DNA of 64,000 nucleotides, from positions 5,486,001 through 5,550,000 of the forward strand of contig JACJDG010000003.1 of the NCBI GenBank assembly GCA_016432725.1, given 5' to 3'. The DNA is from Streptomyces sp. DHE7-1 (lineage in GTDB: Bacteria > Actinomycetota > Actinomycetes > Streptomycetales > Streptomycetaceae). Below are positions 8,560-18,672 of the stretch, one piece after another. The notes under the pieces are model-generated. The model saw nothing but the letters and a program-made list of their open reading frames with translations. It did no database searches and was not told the DNA's origin. A program made the position numbers and the translations under genes. Within the stretch, counting starts at the first letter, position 1, and each line of letters starts with the position of its first letter.

Positions 8560-11500
8560 ATGCGAAGAACCGCCCTGCTCGTCTCCGCCGCACTCCTCAC
8601 CGGCCTGCTCCCCTGGGCGACCGCGCGAGCCGCCGACGACCCCGCCCCGGTCCCCGTCGACCGCTTCGAGGGCGAGGTCCCCTTCGCCGCCCAGCCCGCC
8701 GAGGGCATCTTCACCTGGGGCGGCGACTCGGACGACCCGCCGGCCCTGCGGCTGGCCACCCGCACCGACGCCCCGAGGGCGCGAAGGTCCTCACCGGCTC
8801 CTACGACATCAGCGGTTACGGCGGGTTCACCCACGACTTCGCCGCCACCGAGCCGGGCCACGACTGGTCCGCCCACCGGGGCATCCGGTTCTGGTGGGAC
8901 GGCCGGGACAACGGCCGGAAGATCGCCTTCGAGATCAAGGACGGCGGCGCCCACGGCGAGGCCTCCGAGCTGTGGACCACCTCCTTCACCGACGACTTCA
9001 CCGGCTGGAAACAGGTCGAGATCCCCTTCACCGACTTCACCTATCGCACGGACTACCAGCCCGTCGGAGGCATCGACCACGTCCTCGGCCTCGACCGGAT
9101 GTGGGGGTACGCGGTCACGCTGCCGACCGGCGTCAAGGGCGACTTCGCCATGGACGGCGTGGAGTTGTACGGCCGGGCCGACCCGTCGCTGCGTGCCTCG
9201 GTGAGCACCGGCGCGGCCGTGTACCCCGTCGAGGAGGGCGGTACGGCGAAGGTCGGGGTCACCGTGAACACCACCGGTGCCCGTCCCCTGGACGAGCCCG
9301 TGACCGTCACGTACACCACGGCAGGCGGCACCGCCGGACCCGGCAGCGACTACACCCCGGTCTCCGGCACCCTCACCTTCCCGGCGGGCACCGCCTCCGG
9401 CACCTCGCGGACCGTCCGGGTGCCCACCCTCCGGGACAAGGCGGCCGAGCCCGCCGAGACCATCCCGCTGAAGCTCACGGTGGCCGGCGCCAAGGCGCCC
9501 GCCGAGACGCCGCAGGTCGTGATCGACGCCCACGGACTGCCGTACCTGGACGCCGGGCTGCCCGTGCGCAAGCGGGTGGCGGACCTGCTGAGCCGTATGT
9601 CCCTGGCGGAGAAGGCCGGCCAGATGACCCAGGCCGAGCGCGGCGCCCTGAGCGACCAGGGGGACATCGCCGGTTACGCGCTCGGCTCCCTCCTGTCCGG
9701 TGGCGGCTCGACGCCCGCGCCCAACACCCGGACGCCTGGGCGAAGATGATCGACGGGTTCCAGCTCCGCGCGCAGGCCACCCGCTTCCAGATCCCGCTGA
9801 TCTACGGCGTGGACGCCGTCCACGGCCACAACAACCTGGTCGGCGCCACGATCATGCCGCACAACGTCGGCCTCGGCGCCACCCGCGATCCCCGGCTGGC
9901 CGAGCGGACCGGCGCGGTGACGGCGGCCGAGGTCCGGGCCACCGGCATCCCCTGGGACTTCGCGCCCTGCCTGTGCGTGAGCCGCGACGAACGCTGGGGA
10001 CGCTCCTACGAGTCCTTCGGCGAGGACCCGGCGCTGGTCGAGTCGATGGAGACCGTCATCCAGGGTCTCCAGGGCCGGGCCGACGGCCGGGACCTGAGCC
10101 GCGGCGACAAGGTGCTCGCCACCGCCAAGCACTTCGTCGGCGACGGCGGCACCGAGTACGGCTCCTCGACCACCGGCACGTACACGGTCGACCAGGGCGT
10201 CACCAAGGTCACCCGGCAGCAGCTGGAGGCCGTCCACCTGGCGCCGTTCGGGACCGCCGTCGACCGGGGCATCGGCACGGTCATGCCGTCGTACTCCTCG
10301 CTCGACATCCTCGGTGACGGCCGGGGCCCGGTGAAGATGCACGCCAGGGCCGACATGATCAACGGTGTGCTCAAGGGCCGCATGGGCTTCGACGGGTTCG
10401 TCATCAGCGACTGGAACGCCATCGACCAGCTCCCCGGCGACTACGCCTCCCACGTCCGCACCTCGGTCAACGCGGGCCTGGACATGATGATGGTGCCCTA
10501 CACGTACAAGGACTTCACCGGCACGCTCACCGACGAGGTGCGGGCCGGCCGGATCGACGAGCGGCGGATCGACGACGCCGTCTCCCGCGTCCTCACCCAG
10601 AAGTTCCGGCTCGGCCTCTTCGAGCACCCGTACGCCGACACCCGCGGCGCCGCCGCCATCGGCTCCCCGGCGCACCGGGCGGTGGCCCGCCGGGCGGCGG
10701 CCGAGTCCCAGGTGCTGCTGAAGAACAGCGGCGGGCTGCTGCCCCTGAGGAAGGGACAGAGGGTCTACGTCGCCGGGTCCAACGCCGACGACATCGGCAA
10801 CCAGACCGGCGGCTGGACCGTCACCTGGCAGGGCGGCTCGGGGAACACCACCCCGGGTACGACGATCCTCGACGGCATGCGCGAGGCGGGCGGGGACGTC
10901 ACGTACTCCAAGGACGCCTCCGCGCCGACCGGCGGCTACGACGCCGGTGTGGTCGTCGTCGGCGAGACCCCGTACGCGGAGGGGGTCGGCGACGTCGGCA
11001 ACGGCCACCGGCTCACCCTGTCGGCCGCTGACCAGGCGGCCGTGGACAAGGTGTGCGCGGCCATGAAGTGCGCGGTGCTCGTCGTCTCCGGGCGCCCGCA
11101 GCTCGTCGGCGACCGGCTCGGCCGGATCGACGCGCTGGTCGCCTCCTGGCTGCCGGGCACCGAGGGTGCCGGTGTCGCCGACGTCCTCTACGGCAGGCGG
11201 CCCTTCACCGGGCAGCTCCCGGTCACCTGGCCCCGGTCGGAGTCCCAGCTCCCGATCAACGTCGGTGACGCGTCGTACGATCCGCAGTTCCCCTACGGCT
11301 GGGGTCTGACCACGCTCGGCCATGTCCCGCGGGGCGGCGCGGCCACGCTGCGGGCGCTCGGGCTCGCGGCGGCGGCGGCGGAGCGGACCGGCGCCGACCG
11401 GGCCGGACGGGAGATGGTCACCCGGGCCCGGCTGATCGTCCAGCACGAGGTGGGCGAGCGGATGACGGCGGCCGTGGCGAAGCCCTTCGCCGACGCGGAC

Positions 11501-11569
11501 CACCTGTTGCTGACCGGCCACTACGGAAAGGCGGTGCGGAAGCTCACAGAGGCGTACGAGGCCGCGTGA
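8560..11569 (+). CDS. Secreted GH3 beta-glucosidase with Calx-beta domain, two frameshifts
   Basis: About 1003 residues once two missing C bases are restored (C4 run 8771-8774 and C3 run 9727-9729). The ATG after GAGGGAAGG gives a signal peptide ending ARAA. Order: signal (1-26), a carbohydrate-binding/CIA30-like sandwich (~30-210), a Calx-beta-like module (~215-315, GGTAKVGVTVNTTGARP... GPGSDYTPVSGTLTFPAG), the GH3 barrel, and the GH3 C-terminal domain. The catalytic Asp is in VISDWN (about residue 618). An ~85-residue helical tail follows the usual GH3 end. Conserved GVDAVHGHNN and GRSYESFGEDP support the family. It probably releases glucose from oligosaccharides outside the cell, paired with the GH30 enzyme. 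Confidence 0.88.
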
Positions 11570-11591
11570 GTCCCCCGGGGGAGTCCCGTAC

Positions 11592-11621
11592 CTGACTGAT
11601 TCGGGAGGCTTCGGGTAGTTT
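11592..11621 (+). promoter_or_regulatory. Promoter placing the start of the next gene at +1
   Basis: CTGACT (11592-11597), 18-base spacer, TAGTTT (11616-11621). Initiation would fall at or next to the GTG at 11628, so the mRNA is probably leaderless; no usable ribosome-binding site precedes that GTG. Confidence 0.45.
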
Positions 11622-11627
11622 CGAAGG

Positions 11628-12980
11628 GTGAAGGCCGTCCTTCGGACCCGAAGCCTCCCGGCGCTGCTGCTGGCCGCGCTGGCGCTGGTGGTCGCGACCG
11701 TCCTCGCCCCCGGCGCGACGGCGGTCACCAGCGTGTCCGGCATCGCCCAGGCCCTGCGCAAGAGCCCGGTCCACGTCGAACCGGCGGCCTCCGGGCAGTT
11801 GTCCCGGGCCGACGCCGACGGGCTCGCCAAGCGGATCAAGGGCGCGGGCAAACCCCTCTTCATCACGGTCCTGCCCGCGGACTATCCCACCGCGAACCTC
11901 TTCTCCGATCTGCGGACGGCCACCGGTATCACCGGTCTCTACGCCATCCGGCTCGGCGACCGCTTCGACGCCCGCGCGGACTCCTCGGTGCTCTCGCGCA
12001 CCGCCGTGCGGAACCTGGTCGCCAGTGTGCAGGGCGAGGACGCCAGGACCCAGCTCGCCGACTTCACCGACCGGGCCCTGGCCAACATGGGCGGCCGCGC
12101 CCCCGCGAGCTGGGGCGGCCCGAGCGGCGGGACGGGTGCGTCGAGCACGGTGCTGATCACGGCCGGCGTCGTCCTGGTGGCCGGCGGGGCGGGTGCCTAC
12201 ACCCTGGTCCGGCGCGGCCGCCGCCGTCGCGCCGAGGAGCAGCGGGCCGCGCTGGACCGGCTGCGGGTGGTCGTCGACGAGGACATCACCGCCTTCGGCG
12301 AGGAGCTGGACCGGCTGGACTTCCACCCGGCCGAGCCGGGCGCCGACGACGCGATGCGCGCCGACTACGAGCGGGCCCTGGACGCCTACGACCGGGCCAA
12401 GCAGTACATGGCCGGGGCGCGCGGGCCCGAGGACGTGCGGCCGGTCACCGAGGCGCTGGAGGACGGCCGCTTCTCGCTCGCCCGGCTGGCCGCCCGACGC
12501 GAGGGCCGGCCCCTGCCCGAGCGCCGCCCGCCCTGCTTCTTCGATCCCCGTCACGGGCCCTCCGTCACGGACGCGGCCTGGACCCCGCCCGGCGGCAGCC
12601 TCCGTGAGGTCCCGGTCTGCGCCGCCGACGCCACCCGGCTGGCCGACGGCCGCGACCCGGTGATCCGCGAGGTCGACACCGACCAGGGCCGCCGCCCCTA
12701 CTGGGACGCCGGCCCCGCCTACGGCCCCTGGGCCGGCGGCTACTTCGGCGGCGGCCTCCTCCCCGGCCTCCTGGCCGGCACCCTGCTCGGCAGCCTGATG
12801 TCCACCCCGTCCTACGCCTCCGACTACGGCACCGGCTACGGCGACTTCGGTGCCGACGGCTACCAGGGCGGCGACGTCTCCGGCGCCGACTTCGACCCGG
12901 GCGACTTCAGCGGCGGCTTCGGCGACGGCGGCGGCTTCGACGGGGGAGGGGGCGGCGGCGACTTCGGCGGCGGCTTCTGA
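11628..12980 (+). CDS. Membrane-anchored protein with extracytoplasmic N-domain and Gly/Asp-rich tail
   Basis: 450 residues, function not recognised. A signal peptide (residues 1-33, cleaving near GATA) leads to a ~130-residue extracytoplasmic domain, then a membrane segment (~170-192, STVLITAGVVLVAGGAGAYT) followed by basic RRGRRRR. The cytoplasmic side starts with a charged, probably coiled-coil stretch (LDRLRVVVDEDITAFGEELD) and ends in a low-complexity tail rich in Gly, Asp, Tyr and Phe (GDGGGFDGGGGGGDFGGGF). The layout recalls TPM/YgcG-type membrane proteins, which also carry Gly-rich ends, but I see no TPM motif. It starts 58 bases after the GH3 gene with its own promoter and ends before a bidirectional hairpin. 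Confidence 0.8.
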   Translation: MKAVLRTRSLPALLLAALALVVATVLAPGATAVTSVSGIAQALRKSPVHVEPAASGQLSRADADGLAKRIKGAGKPLFITVLPADYPTANLFSDLRTATGITGLYAIRLGDRFDARADSSVLSRTAVRNLVASVQGEDARTQLADFTDRALANMGGRAPASWGGPSGGTGASSTVLITAGVVLVAGGAGAYTLVRRGRRRRAEEQRAALDRLRVVVDEDITAFGEELDRLDFHPAEPGADDAMRADYERALDAYDRAKQYMAGARGPEDVRPVTEALEDGRFSLARLAARREGRPLPERRPPCFFDPRHGPSVTDAAWTPPGGSLREVPVCAADATRLADGRDPVIREVDTDQGRRPYWDAGPAYGPWAGGYFGGGLLPGLLAGTLLGSLMSTPSYASDYGTGYGDFGADGYQGGDVSGADFDPGDFSGGFGDGGGFDGGGGGGDFGGGF

Positions 12981-13060
12981 CCCGCGTCGGCGTCGGTGCG
13001 CACGGGCGTGACGCTCGTCGGCCGCATGCCGCCGGGTCGGAGACGAGGCCGGACACCCGT

Positions 13061-13091
13061 CCGCCCTCTCGTTCCGGGAAACGGAGGGCGG
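13061..13091. terminator. Bidirectional hairpin between the Gly-rich protein gene and yceI
   Basis: CCGCCCTC (13061-13068) pairs with GAGGGCGG (13084-13091), and the stem extends inward imperfectly. It sits between convergent genes. Confidence 0.5.
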
Positions 13092-13138
13092 GCGCGGCGC
13101 GGGAGGCCGCCGGAGTGACGCCGGTGGGCGCCGCGGGC

Positions 13139-13738
13139 TCAGGCGTTCTTGATGGCCGAGATGTCGAAGACCAGCTTGATCTTGTCGGAGACGAGCACTC
13201 CACCGGTCTCCAGGGCCGCGTTCCAGGTCAGGCCCCACTCGGAGCGCAGGATCTCGGCCTTGCCCTCGAAGCCGACGCGCTCGTTGCCGAAGGGGTCCTT
13301 CGCGGCGCCGTTGAACTCCAGGTCGATGGTGATCGGCTTGGTGACACCCAGGATGGAGAGGTCGCCGGTGATGCGGTAGTCGTCGCCGCCGAGTGCTTCG
13401 GCCCGGGTGGAGCGGAAGGTCATCGCCGGGAACTCGTCGGTCTTGAAGAAGTCCGCTGACTTCAGGTGGCCGTCGCGGTCGGCGTTGCCGGTGTCGATGC
13501 TGTCCATCCGGACGTCGAGGGTGGCGGTGGACTTCGCGGGCTCGCCGCCGTCCAGGTGCAGCGCGCCGGAGAACTCCTGGAAGCTGCCCTTGACGTTGGT
13601 GACCATCGCGTGGCGGGCCACGAAGCCGATCGTGGTGTGGGCCGGGTCGATCGTGTACTCGCCGGTCAGCGCGGCCAGATCGGGTCCGGCGGCGGCGGGG
13701 GTCTCGGGGGTGTTTTCCTTGCGGCCGAAGATGCCCAT
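13139..13738 (-). CDS. YceI-family protein
   Basis: 199 residues. The YceI lipocalin-like barrel spans nearly the whole chain: GEYTIDPAHTTIGFVARHAM, VKGSFQEFSG, HLKSADFFKTDEFPAMTFRS and the ending SDKIKLVFDISAIK. Family members bind amphiphilic or polyisoprenoid molecules; many are secreted, but this one has no signal peptide and starts MGIFGRKENTPETPAAAG. The ATG has GGAGC four bases upstream. Two 14-bp palindromes flank and overlap its promoter, which is unusual and suggests control by a MarR-type repressor encoded elsewhere. Confidence 0.9.
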   Translation of the reverse strand: MGIFGRKENTPETPAAAGPDLAALTGEYTIDPAHTTIGFVARHAMVTNVKGSFQEFSGALHLDGGEPAKSTATLDVRMDSIDTGNADRDGHLKSADFFKTDEFPAMTFRSTRAEALGGDDYRITGDLSILGVTKPITIDLEFNGAAKDPFGNERVGFEGKAEILRSEWGLTWNAALETGGVLVSDKIKLVFDISAIKNA

Positions 13739-13793
13739 GCGGTGCTCCTTGGGGACGGCCGCGGCTCTCGGGGTGAGCCGCGGCGGGGTTTCT

Positions 13794-13807
13794 GTTTAAC
13801 GTTCAAC
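13794..13807. promoter_or_regulatory. Operator-like palindrome, downstream copy, yceI
   Basis: GTTTAACGTTCAAC is a 14-bp palindrome with one mismatched pair. It resembles MarR-type operators (TTGAACGTTCAA). It lies downstream of the predicted yceI promoter. Confidence 0.5.
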
Positions 13808-13823
13808 TAGCCCAACGAGTTCG

Positions 13824-13852
13824 ACCGTAGACCTATTCCGTTGAGTTTTCAA
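13824..13852 (-). promoter_or_regulatory. Promoter of yceI
   Basis: On the minus strand TTGAAA (13852-13847), 17-base spacer, TACGGT (13829-13824). This is close to the Streptomyces vegetative consensus. The -35 lies inside the second palindrome. Confidence 0.6.
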
Positions 13853-13853
13853 C
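13840..13853. promoter_or_regulatory. Operator-like palindrome over the yceI -35
   Basis: GTTGAGTTTTCAAC matches the other palindrome at 10 of 14 positions (GTT.A....TCAAC shared). The centres are 46 bp apart. Binding here would block the -35. Confidence 0.5.
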
Positions 13854-14007
13854 ATCATCCGCCACGTGTTCTCGTCACAACGGAGAGTAACCGGGTACGC
13901 CCTCTGGCGAACGCGCGTAGACCTCGGGCACCATCTCTCTGCGCACCCGCACCACCTGCACAGCCGAACCACAGCGATCCCGGCCCACCGCAGGAAGGTC
14001 TCTCCCC

Positions 14008-14514
14008 ATGAAGGTCCTGAAGGCCCGCTCCGTCCTGACCGCGCTCGCCCTCGTCGTCGCCCCCGGCGTCGCCGTGGTCGGCACCGCCACCGACGCCTTC
14101 GCCGTCACCAAGATCAGCCACTCGACCGCCACCGGGATGTTCCGCACCGTGGGCATCACCTGGTCGTCCTCCGGCAACTGCTCCGACCGCTACAACTCCA
14201 CCTGTACCTCGTTCGAGCAGCTGAACCTCGCCACCGCCCAGGGTGCCCAGACCCTGAAGAAGGCCAGCGGCTGCGCCCTCAACATCACCGGCGGCACCGA
14301 GACGGGGCACGCCTCGGGCACCTACTCCCACTGGAACGGCTACAAGCTCGACTACGGCAAGAACACCTGCGTCACCTCGTACATCAAGAACAACTTCAGC
14401 TACATCGGCCTGCGCGGCGACGGCGCCCCGCAGTACCAGTCCGGGTCCGGGAACATCTACGCCGACGAGGGCAGCCACTGGGACGTCCTGTACTACAACT
14501 GCGGCGGCTGCTGA
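14008..14514 (+). CDS. Small secreted protein with M15-peptidase-like motif
   Basis: 168 residues, not firmly assigned. A signal peptide (MKVLKARSVLTALALVVAPG, cleaving after TDAFA) gives a ~135-residue exported domain with six Cys, probably disulfide-bonded (GNCSDRYNSTC, GCALNI, NTCVTS, CGGC). GHASGTYSHWNGYKLD has the H-x2-G-x3-D spacing of M15 D-Ala-D-Ala peptidases, and ADEGSHWDVLY near the end resembles their last metal-binding His. It could be a cell-wall peptidase or a lysin-like domain; this rests on motif spacing only. It stands alone between yceI and the PL8 gene, which follows 12 bases later and may be co-transcribed. Confidence 0.7.
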   Translation: MKVLKARSVLTALALVVAPGVAVVGTATDAFAVTKISHSTATGMFRTVGITWSSSGNCSDRYNSTCTSFEQLNLATAQGAQTLKKASGCALNITGGTETGHASGTYSHWNGYKLDYGKNTCVTSYIKNNFSYIGLRGDGAPQYQSGSGNIYADEGSHWDVLYYNCGGC

Positions 14515-14526
14515 GCCAGGAGGGCG

Positions 14527-16865
14527 GTGACCGGCCGCATGAGCACGGGACCGAGCCGACGCGCTCTGCTGCTGGCCGCCGCCCTCACCGCCGCCACGGC
14601 GCCCGTGGCGCGCGCCGCGGCGGCGGGCGCCGACCCCTTCGACACCCTCCGCCACCGGTGGCTCGGCATCGCCCTGGGCACCGGATACGACCCGGCCGCC
14701 GAGCCGTACGCCTCCCGCCTCGCCCAACTCGGCGCGATGGCCCGCGACTTCCACGCCACGATGGCTCCCGCCGCCGGCTCCCTGTGGCCCGGCCACCCCT
14801 TCGACCCGCCCGCCGGGATCACCTTCGGCTACGGCCGCCTGTGGACCATGGCCCAGGCGTACGTCCAGCCCGGCACCGGCGCCACCGGTGACGACTCCCT
14901 CCTCGCCGGCGTGCTCCGCGGCCTCGACCACCTCTCCGCGACCGTCTACAACCCGGCCACCACGCGCTACGGCAACTGGTGGGAGTGGCAGATCGGCAGC
15001 CCCCGGCTGCTGACCGACATCACGGCCGCCCTGTACGACCGCCTCGGCGCGGACCGCGTCGCGGCGGCCTGTGCCGCCGTCGACCACTTCATCCCGGACA
15101 CCCTGCTCACCGAGTACTCCGGCACCTCCACCGGGCCAACCGCGTCGACCTCTGCCGCTCCGTCGCCCTGCGCGGCGTCCTCGGCCGGGCCGGCGACCGC
15201 CTCGCGCTCGCCCGGGACGCCCTCTCGCCGGTCTTCCCGTACGTGACCGGGGGCGACGGCCTGTACGCCGACGGCTCCTTCGTGCAGCACACCCGGGTCG
15301 CCTACTCCGGCACCTACGGCCAGGTCCTGCTGGACGGCCTGGGCCGGCTCTTCGCCCTGCTCGCCGGCTCCCCGTGGGAGATCACCGACCCCGCCCGGCG
15401 GAACGTCCTGGAGAGCGTGGAGCACGCCTACGCCCCGCTGATCCACGACGGACTGGTGATGGACTGCGTCAACGGCCGTGCCATCAGCCGGGGTTACCTG
15501 CGCGACGACGACCAGCACATCATGCGCGGCGACCACTACCACGGACAGGCGCTGATCGCGGCCATCACCCTGCTGGCCGGCGGCGCGAGCGAGGAGGAAC
15601 GGCGGCGCTGGTACGGGCGCGTCAAGGGCTGGATCGAACGGGACACCGTGACACCGGTCCTGACGGCCCCCCAGTTCGGGATCGCGGACCTGTCCCGGCT
15701 GCACACCGCCGCCGCCTCGTCCGTACCCGCGGCTCCCGAACCGACCGGCCACCGGCTCTTCCCGGCCATGGACCGCGCCGTCCACCGCCGCCCGGCGTTC
15801 ACCGCCGCGCTCTCCATGGCCGGCGACCGCATCGCCCACTACGAATGCGGGAACGGCGAGAACCCGCGCGGCTGGCACACCGGCTCCGGGATGCTCTCCT
15901 GGTGGCCGGCGGGGCGCGGCGCCCGGTCCGACCAGTACACGGACTGGTACTGGCCGACCGTCGACTGGTACCGGCTGCCCGGCACCACGGTCTCCACCAG
16001 GCGCCTCCCCGACCGCGCGGGCGGCGAGTGGGGCGCCCCCAGGCCGGACGTGCGCTGGGTCGGCGGCGCGACCGACGGCGAGTACGCGGCCGTGGGCCAG
16101 CACCTGAAGGGCCTGGGATCCACGCTCGAGGCCCGCAAGTCCTGGTTCTTCCTCGCCGACGCGGTGGTCTGCCTCGGCGCCGGGATCCGCTGCGCCGACG
16201 GCGTCCCGGTCGAGACGGTCGTCGACAACCGCAACCTGGGCGAGGGCGGCGCCCAGACCTTCGTGCGTGGCCCCGGCTGGGCCCACCTGGAGGACCACGG
16301 CGGCTGGCTGCTGCCCCGCGGCGGCGCGCTGCGCATCCTCCGCGAGGACCGCACCGGCGCCTGGTCCGACATCAACACCACCAGCACGGACGAGCGGCGC
16401 ACCCGCCGCTGGCAGACCCTCTGGCTGGACCACGGCATCGATCCGGCGGACGCGGCCTACGTCTACGTCCTGATGCCGGGCGCGGGCCGCCGCGAGGTCG
16501 CCGCCCGGGCCGCCGACCGCCACTGGCTGCGCGTCCTCGCCAACGACGCCCGCCGCCAGGCCGTGGCCGTGCCCTCGCTCGGCGTGACCGCGGTGAACTT
16601 CTGGGCGGCCGGGACGGCCGGCGGCCTGTCCGCGGCCGGGGGAGCGAGCGTGCTGGTCCGCCGGCGGGGGCGGAGCGCTACGCTGTGGATCAGCGAGCCG
16701 CCCCGCACGGGCGCGCCGCTGGAGATCGTCTGGGACCGTCCGGTGCGCTCGGTCGTGCATGCCGACGAGACCGTGGAGGTTCTCGCCGCCCACCGCCGTC
16801 TGAGGCTCCGTGTCACTCCAGGGATGGCATGTGCCACCCATCAATGTGAGGTCGCTCTCGGGTGA
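14527..16865 (+). CDS. Polysaccharide lyase family 8 enzyme, one frameshift
   Basis: About 779 residues after restoring one G at the G3 run 15133-15135. AGGAGG (14518-14523) favours the GTG at 14527; an ATG at 14539 is the alternative. The N-terminus has a twin-arginine-type signal (SRRALLLAAALT). Then comes the PL8 helical toroid (NWWEWQIGSPRLL, DGSFVQHTRVAYSGTYG with catalytic His255 and Tyr264 in the corrected chain) and the beta-rich central and C-terminal domains (YHGQALIA..., YWPTVDWYRLPGTTV). The family cleaves hyaluronate, chondroitin or xanthan by beta-elimination; the substrate cannot be read here. It ends the carbohydrate-active accessory stretch before accB. Confidence 0.87.
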
Positions 16866-17019
16866 CTGCTTTGTGGTCCCCCTACAAGGGAAGAGCCCTC
16901 TGAGCAGTCGGAACGCCTGCATGTCGCTGTGGTTCTGTTCAGTGGCACCAGTAAAACGGTCCCGAGACTGTACGGAGTCGACGGCTCGCTTTCCTTGGTG
17001 TCCTTCGTAAGGTCGCTAC

Positions 17020-18615
17020 ATGACCGTTTTGGAAGAGACGACGGGTGAGCCGACCGCGGAGCCGGCGGACGCGCGTGGACGGGTCGCCGAGCTGCACGAG
17101 ATCCGTGCCCGGGCCGTGGCCGGTCCCAGCGAGAAGGCGACCGCCGCCCAGCACGCCAAGGGCAAGCTGACGGCGCGGGAGCGCATCGAGCTGCTCCTGG
17201 ACCCGGGTTCCTTCCAGGAGGTGGAGCAGCTGCGCCGGCACCGGGCGAGCGGTTTCGGCCTGGAGGCGAAGAAGCCGTACACCGACGGTGTCATCACGGG
17301 CTGGGGCACGGTGGAGGGCCGTACGGTCTTCGTCTACGCCCACGACTTCCGGATCTTCGGCGGCGCCTTGGGCGAGGCCCACGCCACCAAGATCCACAAG
17401 ATCATGGACATGGCCATCGCGGCCGGCGCGCCCCTGGTCTCCCTCAACGACGGCGCGGGCGCCCGCATCCAGGAGGGCGTCTCCGCCCTCGCCGGCTACG
17501 GCGGCATCTTCCAGCGCAACACGAAGGCCAGCGGTGTCATCCCGCAGATCTCCGTGATGCTCGGCCCGTGCGCGGGCGGCGCGGCCTACAGCCCGGCGCT
17601 GACGGACTTCGTCTTCATGGTCCGCGAGACCTCGCAGATGTTCATCACCGGCCCGGACGTCGTCAAGGCGGTCACCGGCGAGGAGATCACCCAGAACGGG
17701 CTCGGCGGCGCCGACGTGCACGCCGAGACCTCCGGCGTCTGCCACTTCGCCTACGACGACGAGGAGACGTGCATCGCCGAGGTGCGCTACCTCCTGTCGC
17801 TGCTGCCGCAGAACAACCGCGAGAACCCGCCCGGGACCGACTCCTCGGACCCGGTGGACCGCCGCTCCGACGTCCTGCTCGACCTGGTCCCGGCCGACGG
17901 CAACCGCCCGTACGACATGACCAAGGTCATCGAGGAGATCGTCGACGACGGCGAGTACCTCGAGGTCCACGAGCGCTGGGCGCGGAACATCATCTGCGCG
18001 CTGGCCCGGCTGGACGGACAGGTCGTCGGCATCATCGCCAACCAGCCCCAGGTGCTGGCGGGCGTGCTGGACATCGAGGCGTCCGAGAAGGCCGCCCGCT
18101 TCGTTCAGATGTGCGACGCCTTCAACATCCCGATCATCACTCTTCTGGACGTACCCGGCTTCCTGCCCGGCGTCGATCAGGAGCACGGTGGAATCATCCG
18201 GCACGGCGCCAAGCTGCTGTACGCCTACTGCAACGCCACCGTGCCGAGGATCTCGCTGATCCTGCGCAAGGCGTACGGAGGTGCGTACATCGTGATGGAC
18301 TCCCAGTCGATCGGTGCCGACCTCACCTACGCCTGGCCCACCAACGAGATCGCCGTGATGGGCGCCGAGGGCGCGGCCAACGTCATCTTCCGCCGCCAGA
18401 TCGCCGACGCGGAGGACCCCGAGGCCATGCGGCAGAAGATGGTCAAGGAGTACAAGGCCGAGCTGATGCACCCCTACTACGCGGCCGAGCGCGGCCTGGT
18501 CGACGACGTGATCGACCCCGCCGAGACCCGCGAGGTGCTGGTGAAGTCGCTGGCGATGCTGCACTCCAAGCACGCCGACCTGCCCTCCCGCAAGCACGGC
18601 AACCCCCCGCAGTAA
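17020..18615 (+). CDS. accB: Acyl-CoA carboxylase carboxyltransferase beta subunit
   Basis: 531 residues, standard for actinobacterial carboxyltransferase subunits that move CO2 from biotin to acetyl- or propionyl-CoA. Two crotonase-like halves are clear: LVSLNDGAGARIQEGV and PCAGGAAYSPALTDF in the first, IITLLDVPGFLPGVDQEHGG and GAEGAANVIF in the second. In Streptomyces coelicolor the residue after GGAY governs substrate: Asp in propionyl-CoA-specific PccB, Ile in AccB, which takes acetyl-CoA as well. Here it is Ile424 (GGAYIVM), pointing to AccB. AAGG lies seven bases before the ATG; a TAAGGT -10-like hexamer covers the same bases. The epsilon subunit gene follows directly. Confidence 0.93.
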   Translation: MTVLEETTGEPTAEPADARGRVAELHEIRARAVAGPSEKATAAQHAKGKLTARERIELLLDPGSFQEVEQLRRHRASGFGLEAKKPYTDGVITGWGTVEGRTVFVYAHDFRIFGGALGEAHATKIHKIMDMAIAAGAPLVSLNDGAGARIQEGVSALAGYGGIFQRNTKASGVIPQISVMLGPCAGGAAYSPALTDFVFMVRETSQMFITGPDVVKAVTGEEITQNGLGGADVHAETSGVCHFAYDDEETCIAEVRYLLSLLPQNNRENPPGTDSSDPVDRRSDVLLDLVPADGNRPYDMTKVIEEIVDDGEYLEVHERWARNIICALARLDGQVVGIIANQPQVLAGVLDIEASEKAARFVQMCDAFNIPIITLLDVPGFLPGVDQEHGGIIRHGAKLLYAYCNATVPRISLILRKAYGGAYIVMDSQSIGADLTYAWPTNEIAVMGAEGAANVIFRRQIADAEDPEAMRQKMVKEYKAELMHPYYAAERGLVDDVIDPAETREVLVKSLAMLHSKHADLPSRKHGNPPQ

Positions 18616-18672
18616 CCGAGCGGACCCGTCGCGGCAACCCCGCGGACCCCTTACTGACGGAGACTGAGACCC

